Part shown: one piece after another, positions 1 to 12,072 of the stretch
Position numbering within the stretch: the stretch's first letter is position 1
Layout of the letters: every line of letters begins with the position of its first letter
Assembly (NCBI GenBank): GCA_030052745.1
Contig: JANBVO010000017.1
Coordinates: forward strand, 434,001 to 498,000
Origin: Pleurostoma richardsiae
Lineage: Eukaryota; Ascomycota; Sordariomycetes; Calosphaeriales; Pleurostomataceae
Direction of reading: 5' to 3'
DNA length: 64,000 nt
Translations under genes and position numbers: made by a program
Notes under the pieces: generated by a model
What the model was told of the DNA's origin: nothing
Seen by the model: only the letters and a program-made list of their open reading frames with translations
Database searches by the model: none

Positions 1-396
1 ATGCTATCTCCACGACTTTGGAACGTGAGAAGACCAAATTTTATGCTCGGCAGGCTTGCGGCTAAGGCTGTGTGTGTGAGCGGCCCGGCGGCGCCATTTT
101 GATATCACGGCTTTGTGTATGGCTGCGCTTAAACCCGAACATGGCCGGAATTGGCGCCGTCTTGGCCGTGTTGAGTTGCTTACTGCCTTGATAAGGGGAT
201 GGATGGTCTTACCCGAAGAGGCGAAGAGGCTCTCCCACCCTGGTCATGCTGATGCTGTTCCTTATCAGTTTCTCTGAGAGTGTGATAAGTGGGATAGTTA
301 TAAGGCTCTACGGCATCCTTCGAAGAGAACAGGGTTGTAGGCCTCCCAATCTCGTCGTAGGCGTACAACTCACGATTTTCTTGGTCTTCATCGAAC
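1..396. other. Intergenic, upstream of MFS gene
   Basis: This is the left edge of the window and probably the promoter and 5' leader of the MFS gene that begins at 397. I see no coding exon, RNA gene or repeat here. Confidence 0.5.
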
Positions 397-1985
397 ATGG
401 CGGCTTCCTATGACGAGAAACTTGAACCACAAGCAGCGACCGTGCCGCAGGATGGAGAAGCTAAAGCTGACACTGACGTTGGGAGCGTCGAGGACGTTAT
501 TGACCACAAAGCGGAGAAAAGAGTTCTGCGGAAGATCGACCTCAATCTCATCACCGTATTTGGCTGCTTATACCTGATGTCTTTCCTTGGTTAGTCACTC
601 AGACGGGCTCTCTAGCTTCGAAGACGCTGACCTTAAACCTGAAGACAGGGCAAACATAGGAAATGCGAATCTCACTGGATTTAGCACTGATCTTCACCTC
701 ATCAACAACCAGTATGGCGCGGCAGTCTCGGTAGTCTACGCAACCTACGTTGTGTTTGAGCCAGTATGGAACGTGCTGCTCAAAATTCTCACGCCCAAGA
801 TCCTCCTGACGGGCTCCTGTATCGCTTGGTCTGCTTTAACCATCGGAACCGCCTTCGTCAAGAACTTCAGACAGCTCATAGCTGTGCGTGTTCTTCTCGG
901 CGCTTCTGAGGCAGCTATTATCCCCTGCATATTCATGTACATCACGATGACGGTACGTGACGGATTACTCCATTCAAGATATTCGGCTTTGACTAATATC
1001 CTCTCGGTAGTATAACCGAGATGAGTACGCCGTCCGACAGACGTACATATTCGCATTCTCTGCCGTGTCTGGTGCCTTTGGCGGTCTCCTCGCCTTCGGA
1101 CTCACGCAGATCAGCACCGCGGGCCTGCACGGGTGGCAATGGATGTACATAGTCGAGGGGATCATCAGCGCAAGTCTCGCTCCGATCACCTTCGTCTGGC
1201 TCCCCAACTCCATCAAGGAGGCCACCTGGCTCAAGCCCTCCGAGAAGGCGGTCATGTCTAAGCGGCTGGAGCGGAATAAGGGGGTATACGATGCTGAGGA
1301 GAAGTTCCGCTGGTCGGAGATCGCCCGCTGCTTCAAGGACTGGAAGCTGTGGGTGCAGTGCGTCAGCCATTTCGGCATCGACACCACGCTTTACGCCCTC
1401 ACGACATTCATGCCCAAGATCATCGCTGGCCTCGGTTTCACCACCACCGTCAACGCCCAGCTCCTCACTGTTCCAGTCTATGCTGTTGCAGCCGTCTCGT
1501 ACCTTATCATTGGCTATTTCTCGGACAGACTCAAGCTACGCTCCCCGTTCCTGATCGGGGTGCTCGCAAGTTGCCTCATCGGCTACATCATACTTTCCGT
1601 GCCCAGCACCCCGGTCGGGGCGCGCTTCTTCGCCGTTTTCCTCGTAGCTATAGGGCTCTACGCCAGCACCTCTCTTAACGTCGTTTGGGCGTCTAACAAC
1701 CACGCCGGCTACTTCAAGCGAGCTTTCGCGACGGGTATGGTGCAGCTGGTGGGCAACAGCGCTGGGGCGGCCATCGGTTTCATTTTCAAGGCGCAGGCTG
1801 CTCCCAGGTACCTCGGCGGTATGCATTTCGCCATCGGAATGACCGTCATGAGTATAGTACTAACAGCCGTGAACGCGTCGTTCCTCCACCTCGCGAACAA
1901 GCAGAAGAGGAAGCAGATTGCGGAGGGCGCGCCTGATAGGCCTGAACTAGGTGACCGCAACCCTCATTTCTTGTACTACATCTGA
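397..1985 (+). CDS. MFS transporter, DAL5/allantoate permease (ACS) family
   Basis: Predicted plasma-membrane carrier for an organic anion or vitamin-like solute; the substrate cannot be read from sequence. Three exons (397-589, 645-952, 1011-1985) join in frame to 491 aa. Intron 1 splits the Asp codon of the family motif, giving LMSFLDRANIGNA in TM1. Intron 2 follows YITMT. Downstream are the loop motif R-x-L-L-G-x-S-E-A, the WMYIVEG segment after TM5 and the family C-terminal signature ELGDRNPHF near the stop. About 12 hydrophobic segments are visible, and the length is normal for the family. The first in-frame ATG is used. It faces the 3' end of the next gene, only 110 bp away, so the two converge. 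Family assignment is strong. Confidence 0.9.
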
Positions 1986-2095
1986 ATAGCGATGGGTCAG
2001 AGCCAAGCACATGTCGAATTCTCAGAGGGGATATCGTGATGTCAAGTATCTCTAGGTTCTTTAAAGACTTTGCTATTTATGTAGTCACACCCTAC

Positions 2096-3611
2096 CTAAG
2101 GGTTCTTCTTGCCTTTATACATGTCTCCATATGTTCCAGGCTCATACGGTGGCGGCGCAGCAGGGGAGATGCTATCGTCATCCACCGGTGTATGGCTCTG
2201 ACTTGGTGACTGATGCACAGCATCCACTCCTCCTGCAGGTTTGGCCAGCGTACCGCCTGCCACCGGCGCCGATGCACGGTCAGCTGCCTCTGGGGCGTCT
2301 TCTGCTCTGGCAGCCCTGTTGCGAGTTCGCCGCCTCATCAAGCAGAAGACCACGAGTCCTCCGGCCAGGACTCCAACGACAGCACCCACAGTGGCTCCAG
2401 CAATCACGCCCTTGGACGTGCCGCTTGAGGTCCCGCCTCCCGAACTACCTGTGCTGCTGGTGCTCGTTGCCGAAGGTCCGGAGGGCCGCGTCTCAACCAC
2501 CGCCGATGTCTGAGACGCAGACACCACGATGCCGGTCGCTGTGACCTCAGCCCTCGCTGCACTGCAGTAGAAGTTGAGCACCTCAGATGCAGAGGACATG
2601 TTATCCATGACGTCGGTGCTGCAGAAGAACCGGACATTGGAACTCATGGAGCTCGAGACTATCCTCGACACCCCGGTCTTCACGCAGGCGCAGGAGGCGA
2701 TCGCTTCTGGTCCGCCGTCGCGACAGATGTCCCAGGTCTGGAAGGTGACGGCTTGGAATATGCCCCGTTGCGCGCACGAGGCCAGTGAGGAGTACTGCGG
2801 CAGGTCGGTGATGTAGTAAGTCATTGAACCCGGAGGGTTCGATGTCGTTGGGTAGGAGGTGGTCCCCGAGTTCAGTTCGCAGTAGGCTGAGAAGAAAGCC
2901 TGGGCTGACGACATGTCGGCGGAGTTCGTGCTGCAGACGCTCGCAACTTCGCGGTTGATGCTCTCGCTGATGCGCAGAGAATTCTGATTCTTTTCGCATG
3001 CGCATGGGGCCAGCGCTGTTGGGTCCGGAGGGCAGTAGTAGTAGGTCTGTGACAGGATTCGGTCAGTAACCCCTAAGACGTGGGGAGTTGGGGTAGACCG
3101 ACATTGTACTGCACCACGTTTGACAAGGCACTCGAAGCGCATGGTGCCAAGTCGTCGAACCCGGGTAGCTCGTAGATGTAGGAAGACACAGGATCTGCCG
3201 GCGTGGGGAATGCTGCTGAGCTTCCTTGGTTGCAGTATGCGGACAAGACGGACTGCGCTGACGCCTGGTCATCTGTAGCCGTCGCTCCACAGGTGCTGCT
3301 GACGGATACAGACACGCCCGAAGAAACGGCCGCAAAGTTATCCGTGCAGACACATGACTGCAGATCGGTCACGCCTTCCGGGCAGACACTGCTGTAGGTC
3401 TGAAGCGCTATGTTTCGGGACACGGCGGATGCAGCACATGGAGCCTGTCGGGTGTCAGCTCCATTTGAGGCAGACAAGTTAGTTGCGGTTTTCGTACAAG
3501 GTATGTGTAGATGGACAGGTCAGTAACATAGACGACCTCCTCACTGAATGCCCTGTTAGCGAAGAGAGTGAGGGTTGCGAGCAGCACTCGACAAGCGTCA
3601 GGAAGCTGCAT
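2096..3611 (-). CDS. Secreted single-pass protein with three six-cysteine repeats
   Basis: Probable cell-surface glycoprotein of unknown function. Three exons (3611-3498, 3444-3103, 3046-2096) give 468 aa. Residues 1-23 form a signal peptide (MQLPDACRVLLATLTLFANRAFS). Three tandem repeats of about 100-110 aa follow. Each starts with Y-x-x-x-L then APCA/ASCA, has the C-x-C pair (SCVCTD, PCACEK, SCACVK), then a Cys 20-30 residues later, and ends in S-A-Y-C or N-F-Y-C. A Ser/Thr-rich stalk, a Gly/Ala/Val-rich transmembrane helix followed by MRRRTRNR, and a Pro-rich cytosolic tail complete it. Exon 2 starts exactly at a repeat. The pattern resembles fungal CFEM-like or sensor ectodomains but I do not recognise it as canonical CFEM. 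Confidence 0.8.
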
Positions 3612-4851
3612 TGTCGTGTCTGAGGGCGAGTCCGGCGCTTTTACATGGAGATGCTCAGAGCCGAAGACGACCCCGAGACGTTGGAATGACCTTTTATTTA
3701 GAGAAAGCTTAGGAGAGACGAAAGGATCGTAGACTTTCGCTGCCAAGATGCTTAGTATGGTGCATTGTGGGCATGATCCGTCCAAGGAGGGACACTAGCC
3801 GGCTTAGGTGGTTGTCGTCGGTGTAAGTTAGAGGATTAGGGACGGACTTGACGCAACTCATTGCCTCCCTTGTGCTAGTGTTGTGGGCTTTAGCGAAGAC
3901 ATCAAAGAAGCCCTGGGGATTGCCTTCGCCAAACAAGCGCCGGCGCTCCGCTAGACGTTAGCGATCCGGAGCTGAATGCACAGCCCCTGGTCGGGATCGG
4001 GAGCTGCCCGACCCCGGAGCCGATATTGAGCCGAGACTGCCACAAAGTCCCGAAGCCAGAAAGCGCCGGACATCGTTTCGATCGGAACGCCACACTAAGG
4101 CCCGAACGGTCAATTCTAGTTGTTGCTTCTTGAGCGTGGAGGCAAGTAATTACCCATGTTGCTCAGCCGAGCTTCGTCGCAGTGAAGAAGAATTAGCAGC
4201 AGGGAAACGTCTCGGGGAGTCGAATATGATGTTGAAGTCTGTCTGAGTGAGTATCGGATTGCCCATACTACCTAGGTATGCCGGAATGACGCGGGCGCAG
4301 CAACACCAGCTCAGGGGCTTAGCGGAATCCGCAAGCCTGGCAGGCGGAGCCGTCAATTCTGAAGTTACCATGAAAACTCCTGGATATCCTTAACTTTCCG
4401 CGAAGCTTCCGAAGCTGATATCTGATCAACTACAAATGGGAACTACTGCACTACTCAGACTCAACGGATATAGGACTTCGAGCATTCTTATCTAGTCAGG
4501 CCTTCTTCTGGAAAGACAATGCTACCATCACTCTGCTTCACTCGATCAACCAGAAACAGCACCCAGCTGGACAACCATCGGAACGTGAAAAGGTACCTAC
4601 GCGTGCATACAACCAATCACCAATATTCAGGTTATCGACGTGCTTACTCTGTACATTGCAGATGACAGGGGCTATTCTTGGTACAACCCCGCTCGTATTT
4701 GGACTTCAGCTCAGCCTCGACGACCACCTTCAGAACACATTGCGCAGATTCGGTTCAACGACATATACCCCACTTCCTCCCTGATCATCCGATATCTATC
4801 GACGTCGCACTTCCCAGCTGTCGTGGCCGTCAGCCGCCTCGACGGAGCAGA
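3612..4851. other. Divergent intergenic region between two surface-protein genes
   Basis: This 1.24-kb interval separates two divergently transcribed single-pass cysteine-rich proteins and should hold both promoters. I found no coding exon, RNA gene or repeat. Confidence 0.5.
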
Positions 4852-5791
4852 ATGTCCTCGAGCTTCCTCACCGTCCTGCGTCTGTTCGCTTTCGTTATCC
4901 TTGCTCGGGCTGTGCGCTCACAGAGCCTGACCAGCGATGCTTCGACCTCGCTGGCTTGCGGCCGTGCCGACTACTTCGCGTGCCCCCTCAGTCTCGGTGG
5001 AGGATGCTGCCCAACCGGTTTCATCTGTGGACCGACCGATTGTTATCTTGGTACATCAGCGCCGCTCGTACCATCGTCATCTTCTTCGGTAGAGTGCATC
5101 GGACACAAGGGCTATTTCGCCTGCGCCGAGTCACTAGGAGGTATGCCTATCCAATCCGCAGTCCGTTCCACTTAGTTCTGTGTTCAGACAGAGTAAGATG
5201 ATTCGGGTCGGACCGTGAGCGTGAAGACTAACGACTACTACGGGCGACTGCTGCCCCTTCGGCTATATCTGCGACACCGACACGAATGTGCAGTGCCGCC
5301 TAACGCTGAAGTTGAACGAGGGCACGCAGACCATCACCACCACGGTAGGCACCGTCGTAGAGGTTACGACGACGACTTTCCTAGTGGGGGGCTCCGTGAC
5401 AGCGGCAGACCGCATCCCCGAAGCCAACACTTCGGGTGGCAGCAGCGGCCTCACGGGCTCGCAGATCGGCGGCATTGTGGGCGGTGTTCTTGGCGGCACC
5501 CTTCTGCTCGGGACCGCAGGTGTGCTTCTGTTGATTCGTTACCGGAAGAGGAGGCTAAGTGCAGGGGACGGGGCGGCAGGTGACGTAGATCCGTTCGAGA
5601 AGCAAGAGCTGGATGCACAGGGAGTTCAGGGCGTGCGGCGCGTCGAGCTGCCTAATGATACCGTCATTACTGAGATGCAAGGAGCACACCCGGAGCATGA
5701 GCTCGTTGGAAGTTATGAAGCACATGGTATCTCGGAATTGGACGGCACGCCCAGAGAACGACGGTTGCCGGCTGAGCAGGATGATTCCTAG
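4852..5791 (+). CDS. Secreted single-pass protein with two CCPxGxxC repeats
   Basis: Surface protein of unknown function. The ATG at 4852 begins a signal peptide (SSSFLTVLRLFAFVILARAV). Two short cysteine repeats follow: CGRADYFACPLSLGGGCC plus PTGFICGPTDC, then CIGHKGYFACAESLGG plus DCCPFGYIC. After these come a TTT-rich stalk, a Gly-rich transmembrane helix (IGGIVGGVLGGTLLLGTAGV) with the RYRKRR stop-transfer, and an acidic cytosolic tail. The second repeat is interrupted by an intron starting with gtatgc at 5141. The two repeats imply that the next exon resumes at 5244, but no AG precedes that base, so the junction is unresolved (see finding). Ecto-stalk-TM-tail layout mirrors the divergent neighbour at 2096-3611. 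Confidence 0.68.
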
Positions 5792-6422
5792 GGCTTCCAT
5801 TTAAGTATTACGGAATCACATCAGAGGTTTTACCGCTATGTTCGCCACAACTCTGATTAATGGTCAGGTGAGCGAGGTCGAAAAGAAGATTTAGCAACAT
5901 TTTGGTTAGCTCTATAATAGCAAGGACACAATGATGCCCTCGCAGAAGCATTGTTCGGATGACTCGTACGAGTAATCGTCCGCAGTTAAGGCTTTAGGAA
6001 GTTAATGGCCGCGTATCGGGATCAGATAACATACTAGCGACGGCATGATATTTCCACTGACACATATCTCGACTCATCAAGTATTAAATGGAAGCTAGAC
6101 AGCCTTTTAGGAAACTCAGACCTCGGATGCTACCGGCGAGCAGGGCAATAGGGCCTCGCGGCCAATGTAATATGATATCAGCCACTCTTCATGTCTACCA
6201 GAACAGAATCCACCTCACAAGCTAGTTGCCAATAAGTTCATCGAGCTCTGGCAATCTTAAGTAGACCTTGTATGCGCCATCACCCAATAACAGCCATTAC
6301 ATATCACAGCGAAGCAGACGACAGGAACAACTTTTTTGTTGCACCCCCGCTCGCCCTTTTTGACCCACAACAGACCGACAGCCCAAAGAGGCTCACTTCG
6401 AAGCAGAACTCTGTATCACCTC
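5792..6422. other. Convergent intergenic region
   Basis: About 630 bp between the 3' ends of the surface-protein gene and mer3. Presumably both 3' UTRs. No other feature seen. Confidence 0.5.
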
Positions 6423-9400
6423 TCAGATGAAATTGACGAATGGTCTGAATGTCGCGATGAAGTCTTCGTCAAACTCACCAACCCACGCAGGCTCCTCCTT
6501 GCTCTTCCCGGTCTGTCCATCGAGCATCCCATTCAGCATATTATAGTCCTTAGTCTCCATCACTGCCTGCGGGGTTTCCTCATCAGAGCTCTTGGGAGTT
6601 TGCTCCGGTGACCCAGCGGACAGATCGATGCGATCCACCTCGTTGGTACCGTTCCCTCGAATCTCCCCATACCAGTCACAATGGTCTGAGGCATATGCTT
6701 CTCCATCGTCGAAGTCGAGGGACATATTCTCTTGTTCCTTTCCTGCTGGATCTTCATTGACGATGTCTCCGTGGCTTTCGCCTTTCGGTGGTGAAGACGT
6801 GAGATCCAGAAGGCGGCACGCCGCACGGATGGTCTGCGAGGCTGTAGCCTTGTTGTCGCCGTCCTCAAGTGGATCAGCAACACCAACATCTCCAGTCTGG
6901 CGTCCTGCAAACGCTATGTTCTCACTCGAGTCATACCCGAAATTGACTTCCGTGGGAACCTCGTGCTCTGTTCCGTCAACAACATTATAAACCGTTGGCC
7001 CGTGCGGGCCAGAAACAGCAGCATCATCTGGGATGTGAATGTCATCGTCCTCACCCTCAATCGGATCGACTTCTAACGTCGACTCTAACGACGAATTTTC
7101 GCCGAGACAGCCAAGGCGTGAACCATCATCCTCAGATGACATCAACTTCGGTATGCTGGAAGAAGGGCGTGAAAGGGTCGTGGCATCATCGTCCAAATGC
7201 GTCAGGTCCACAATGTCGTCATCAAGGTCAAAATCATCTAGGCTGATACGACGACTTGATCTTGGCGTCACCGAGGGAGGAAGGAAAGGACGCGGTGTTC
7301 CCAGCTCTCTCGAAGGGTTGCCCTTCTGTCTCTTCGCCATCGAGTCATTGGACCTTTGCGTTGATTGGACTGGAGTGGCTGTATCTCGGTCCTCGCTCGT
7401 GCGCTTGTTCGCCCTCTTGGCCTCGGGTGCCTTCCGTGGCTTGTCAAGTCCTTCTCGGCAGCATTTATGTGCGCACTGTTTGCCGCTTGCAGTTGGAGCA
7501 CCATTGCTGCATATATGCCAGCATCTCCACTTCCCGTTGGGGAGTCGGATGGGCTCTCGCAAGGGCTCCTGGATGGCCTGGCTGTTCGTCATGGGTGGCT
7601 CAGCAATCATCAAGTCGTTGACCATGGGATATTCGTCGACGACATTGTTGGTACCCTGAAGGGACGGCGATGTGGCATTCAGTGCATGCTCAGCAGCTAG
7701 CAAATCCTCATCATCAATATCGCCATCTCCGAGGTCCTGTGGATTTCGCCGAGATGTCCGCTGGGATCTACTGACTGGTTGGCGTGATGTTTTCGCGGCA
7801 AATGCGGAAACCGGGAGCGAGTGTTGCAAGGTTCTGGAGACGACGGTGCCAACCACGTCCTCACAGGCGAAACAGCAGACGATGTAATCATCAAAATCCT
7901 CCAACTGTACCGAGAAGAGGAGCTCAAGTCCGTGCCCATCGTCCTTTCTTAGTCTCTTCAGCGAACCGCGCCAGAAGTGTGCCAGTGTCCCAGACGCTGT
8001 CTCAGCCGTGAAGGTCAAAGTGTGCAGACCATCACCCCAGATGGGACACTTCGCATTTGTGTAGCTAAGAATTGCACTGACCTTGATGGTAGGAGAGCCT
8101 TGTTGTCCAGACGCAGGCTTGGTCTGGCTGATGATCCCAGCCTCCAAGGTCAAATGCGGAAAACTCGTCAGCTTATCCTTCATTTTCTTTCCAAAGGGCG
8201 GATTATGGGTGAGAATTCTTTCAATGTCATCGTGGTCCTTCTCGGAAAGTTGATGCACCGTTCTGATATCGGCTTGGACAAGCTTGCGCATTCCCACTGG
8301 CCCGATGCCCGGGACCTGTCGAAGCTGCGAGGGTCTGCCATCCCATGCCTCTGCAGAGAGCGCCCGAGCAAGGTCAAGACCAGTTCGGACTCCGACAGCA
8401 TCGCGATCACAGCCCTTGCAGTCGATGATGCAGCGGACAAGCCGGTGCATGCGATCAAACACGAGCTTCTTCTCCATCAGCAGTTGCCTTCGTATGGCGA
8501 GAAATTCCCTGCTGTTTGGGTACTCGATGACGCCAAGCTCGGTCTGCACGAGCAGTGATACCTTATGAGCGGTTGACGTAACAGTCTCATTGATAGGGTA
8601 TAATATGAAAGGACTCTTGTTGAGTTCACGGAATAGCGTTCGCTCATTTGGCTTGAAGCGAAGGTCTCGGAACTCGACTGCCTGGCAGAGTGCGTGGAGC
8701 TGGACTGTCAGTGTTGAGCAGAAACGTCCCGAGCGGAATCAACACTCACCAACTCCTGCATGCCTACTCCGTGTGGAATCTTGAGAATGAGTTTCATAGT
8801 ATCGAAGTGTACCATGTACTTCGACATGGCCCGCCCGTAATCAGTACAGTTGAAAGTCTCCCCGTCGGTCAATAGACCCACTTCCTGAAGCAGCCTGACG
8901 TCCTTCTCGCATATCTGTTCGAGTCTCTCATCTGTCTGCTGTGCACGGGACGGTGTTGTGCCAGTAAGCTGATAATAGCCGGGGTTGCGTCGGAGGCGGA
9001 CACTCAGAAATGTGCCGCTCAGCCATGCCTTAGCAGACGAGAGATCCCTAATGGTACCAAGACCGACTTCGGAGTTTAGATGCTCGATGAGGTTCAGGTG
9101 AAGTGTACTCTCAAGGATCTGTTGCCCTGATACCATCTTCTCATAGCGTTCTTTGTTCTGATTTCGAGTAAGAATTATAGCCACCGCGCTGTTGTCGAAC
9201 TGCGGACGGCCAGCACGGCCGAGCATTTGCATGACTTCGAGGTCAGCGAGCTCGACCATCTTTCCGTCCTGAAAGCAGGCAGTGCCCTTGAGTACGACCG
9301 TGTGGCAAGGAAGGTTGATACCAACAGCGAGTGTCGAGGTGCAACAGATGACCCCGATTTGCCCATCGAGAAAGTACTGGGCCACAGCATTACGATCATC

Positions 9401-11206
9401 AGCGTCCAGGCCAGCGTGGTGGAAGGCGACGCCGTAGTGCACAATCTCTTGCAGGTCCCTGCTGATGACCGCAAGTCGGGTAGTTGGCGCCTTCCACGTC
9501 TTATCTCCAGGCGGTTCGACTGACCATGTCTCCGCAAGTATCCGCGCAGTGCTCTCGCATATCTTTCGGGTCATGCAAAATATGAGGACTGGTTTCATGC
9601 GTGAGTGTTGGCGCAGAAGCATCGGCAGCTTTTTGTCCAGAAAGCTGTCAAACACGAAGTCATTGCCGTTGACATCGTAACCGTAGACCCATTTCTGCAA
9701 CTTGACGGGCCGAAGGTCCTCCCCGAATGTCTCTCGGCGAGCAGGGACTTGCGGGTTCGTGTGGTCCCGGCCCAGCCATTTCGCGATATCTTCAGAATTC
9801 GGCACCGTCGCGCTTAGAGCGACGAAGCGGACGTTGGCTCCGATGGTCTTCATTCGCGATACCACAGCCTCGAGTGTGGCTCCGCGCACATCTTTGAGGA
9901 TATGCACCTCGTCTACGAGGAACAGTTCAACCATCTCAAGGAGCTTTCGGTGATCATGCCACTTCCTTGTAACGGAATCCCACTTCTCGGGCGTCGTGAC
10001 AATAATTGATGCGCTGCCCACACGCTTCATCTCCAGTTGCGATGTATCGCCAGTCAGCTCTGCGACACGCAAATTCATGTGGCCAAATTTCTTTCCCCAG
10101 TCCTGAGCACGTTCTGAGCATAGCGCTTTAGTGGGAGCTTGATAAACAATCTTGAAATTCTCGTTGCCTCGCACCGCGACCAGCTTGCAGATTGCCAATT
10201 CAAGGAGGACAGTCTTTCCACTTCCGGTGGGTGCGGCGACCACCATATTGTCGTTCGACTCGTAAATCGGGGAGAAACACTTGGACTGTACGGCGTTGAA
10301 GAGTTCGTAAGGGAAGATGACGCGGAATCTGTCAGGCAGAACGTCTCGAGGGCTGATGAGCTCGATTCCGCTGGCAATAGGGGGCGCGTGGGGTAGGTCG
10401 ATAATGGAAGATGGTACACGCGGCTGACGCAAAGAGTAGTGAGCATGCGCTGAACTCTGAGATGGGGGATGGGCCAGCTGCCGCCTGTTTCTCACTTGGG
10501 CTGCTGGACTCGAGATCTCAACATCCGAGGATGAACCTTGTGTGGTACCTGTGTCGCTCACGGGGGCACGGTATGTGTGCGAAGCTGATCTAGTTAGCTA
10601 CTGTCGACCCTTGTAGGACTCCTGGGCTTAATGGCATACTTGAGTGGAACGGGGGAGTCAGAGTCTGAGCAGAGTTTTGGAGCTCGACTAGCCGGTTATT
10701 GGAGTGAGTCCTCTGAATGATGCTCTGAGTAGTAGGGCTGGAGTTGACCGCATTGAGCATAGATGCGTTAGGGACGAATCTAGCCTCAGAGGGCGGATTT
10801 CGAGAGGCAGGCGGGACGAAGAATCCTCCTATGTCGACCCCTCGGGTCCGCTGAGATGACATGTGCTGCATTGATGGGAAGCCGAGCGCAGGGGTCGTCA
10901 TGATCCTTGCGGGCGGCAGTTGAAAGACGGGTTGCGATGCGCTTCCAAGGAGCTGCTGGTCTGCTTGGGCAGCTCTTGTCAGCGGCACACATCCCCGCAG
11001 GTGGACCTGTTGCCTATGGAAACCTCACCGAAAGCATCAAGGCCGTCTGCGTGACCGAAACCATGTGTATTATGCTCCTGGGAGCCATAGGTAGGCGGAC
11101 TTTCTGATGACTGATGCTGTACAGGTATGCTCACGGGCTCGAATCGAGGCACCGGTTGGTATCGTGGCTCATGGTCGTGACTGACGGGATGGCCGTAGTC
11201 CGACAT
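6423..11206 (-). CDS. mer3: Meiotic DNA helicase Mer3/HFM1
   Basis: Ski2-like SF2 helicase that in other eukaryotes stabilises recombination intermediates and promotes crossovers in meiotic nuclei. Four exons (11206-11029, 10960-10640, 10584-8750, 8699-6423) sum to 1536 aa. A Ser/Pro-rich N-terminus is followed by helicase motifs: APTGSGKT at about residues 284-291, TTPEKWD, DEVH (about residue 390), SAT and QMLGRAGRPQFD. Then come the winged-helix and Sec63/Brl-type region, the helix-hairpin-helix RQVPGIGPVGMRKLV, and an acidic low-complexity tail with a cysteine cluster of the Mer3 type (WRCWHICSNG then CAHKCCREG). The exon 3/4 junction falls between MQEL and LHALCQAVEF, as the family requires. 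The zinc-like C-terminal cluster favours Mer3 over Slh1/Brr2. No frameshift was seen. Confidence 0.92.
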
Positions 11207-12072
11207 ATCCTCGAGATGATGCTAGGAATGTTGGCTCTGGGGCAGCCGAGTTATGCTGCGGCCAAACGACCAGCCTCGGGACATGGTCGAAAGCTGCTTG
11301 CTTGCTGGCCTCAGGGGAGATGCAAGTAGCCGAGCCAGAAACCGCCCTCAGTTGGCCCTCGAAAGGCGCAAGGGAGAAAAACAACACAGGACAGACAGAT
11401 TAGAACACAATTTCTGATGATGAGTCTCGGCGTGCGGGGGGAGACCGAGAGTGTCGCGGGACCAGGATAGGGGGAGGCGGACAGGGGAGAGGAAGGGGGC
11501 ACAAGATACCTGAGGTAGGCAATAATGCCTGGCCAGGCATCCATTCTCAAGGTCCCGTGATCCTTGATGCTTGGTGTTCTCTGCCGGGCAGGCGCACACC
11601 CTCGCGATGTACACGGCCGTATCGTTCCTTCCCTGCTGAAGTTGTTGCGTCTTCACCGCGTGTTCACGTGACCACCCGCACCAGCGCCCGCGAAGCATCT
11701 GTTGTTCCACATCGTCGGAAAGGACGGGAATGAGGCCACCAGGCAAGTGTCAAGGGCGCAAAGTCGCGCTTCCTGTTGATAATTATGTTGTATCTGTGTT
11801 TGTTTCCATAGGCACCGCCTTGCCCGGCTCTAGGTTGTGAGAATCCATGTCTCGTTGCATCGTCCTCAGTCGTCCCCCGCCCTACAGTGTCATCATATAA
11901 ACGCCTTCATCAAGATCCTCTCGGGGAACATTCCCGAAACGCATCCGTAAGACATCTAGTATCGCTTGCCAATGCCGTGCCAATCCATATGCTGTGAAGC
12001 GCGCCCATCTGTAACCTAGAAAATGCTCTTATGTTCATGGTATGAAACCTTCCATCATCGCCGTCCCGGCAT
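11207..12072. other. Intergenic, mer3 promoter side
   Basis: About 870 bp between the 3' end of the sugar-nucleotide transporter and the mer3 start. Short open stretches have no recognisable protein. A meiosis-specific promoter would be expected here, but I identified no known element. Confidence 0.45.

Noticed and set aside
4600-4851. Longer N-terminus for the surface-protein gene (open frame from 4678)
   Set aside because: The upstream text is not signal-like; the ATG at 4852 gives a proper signal peptide.
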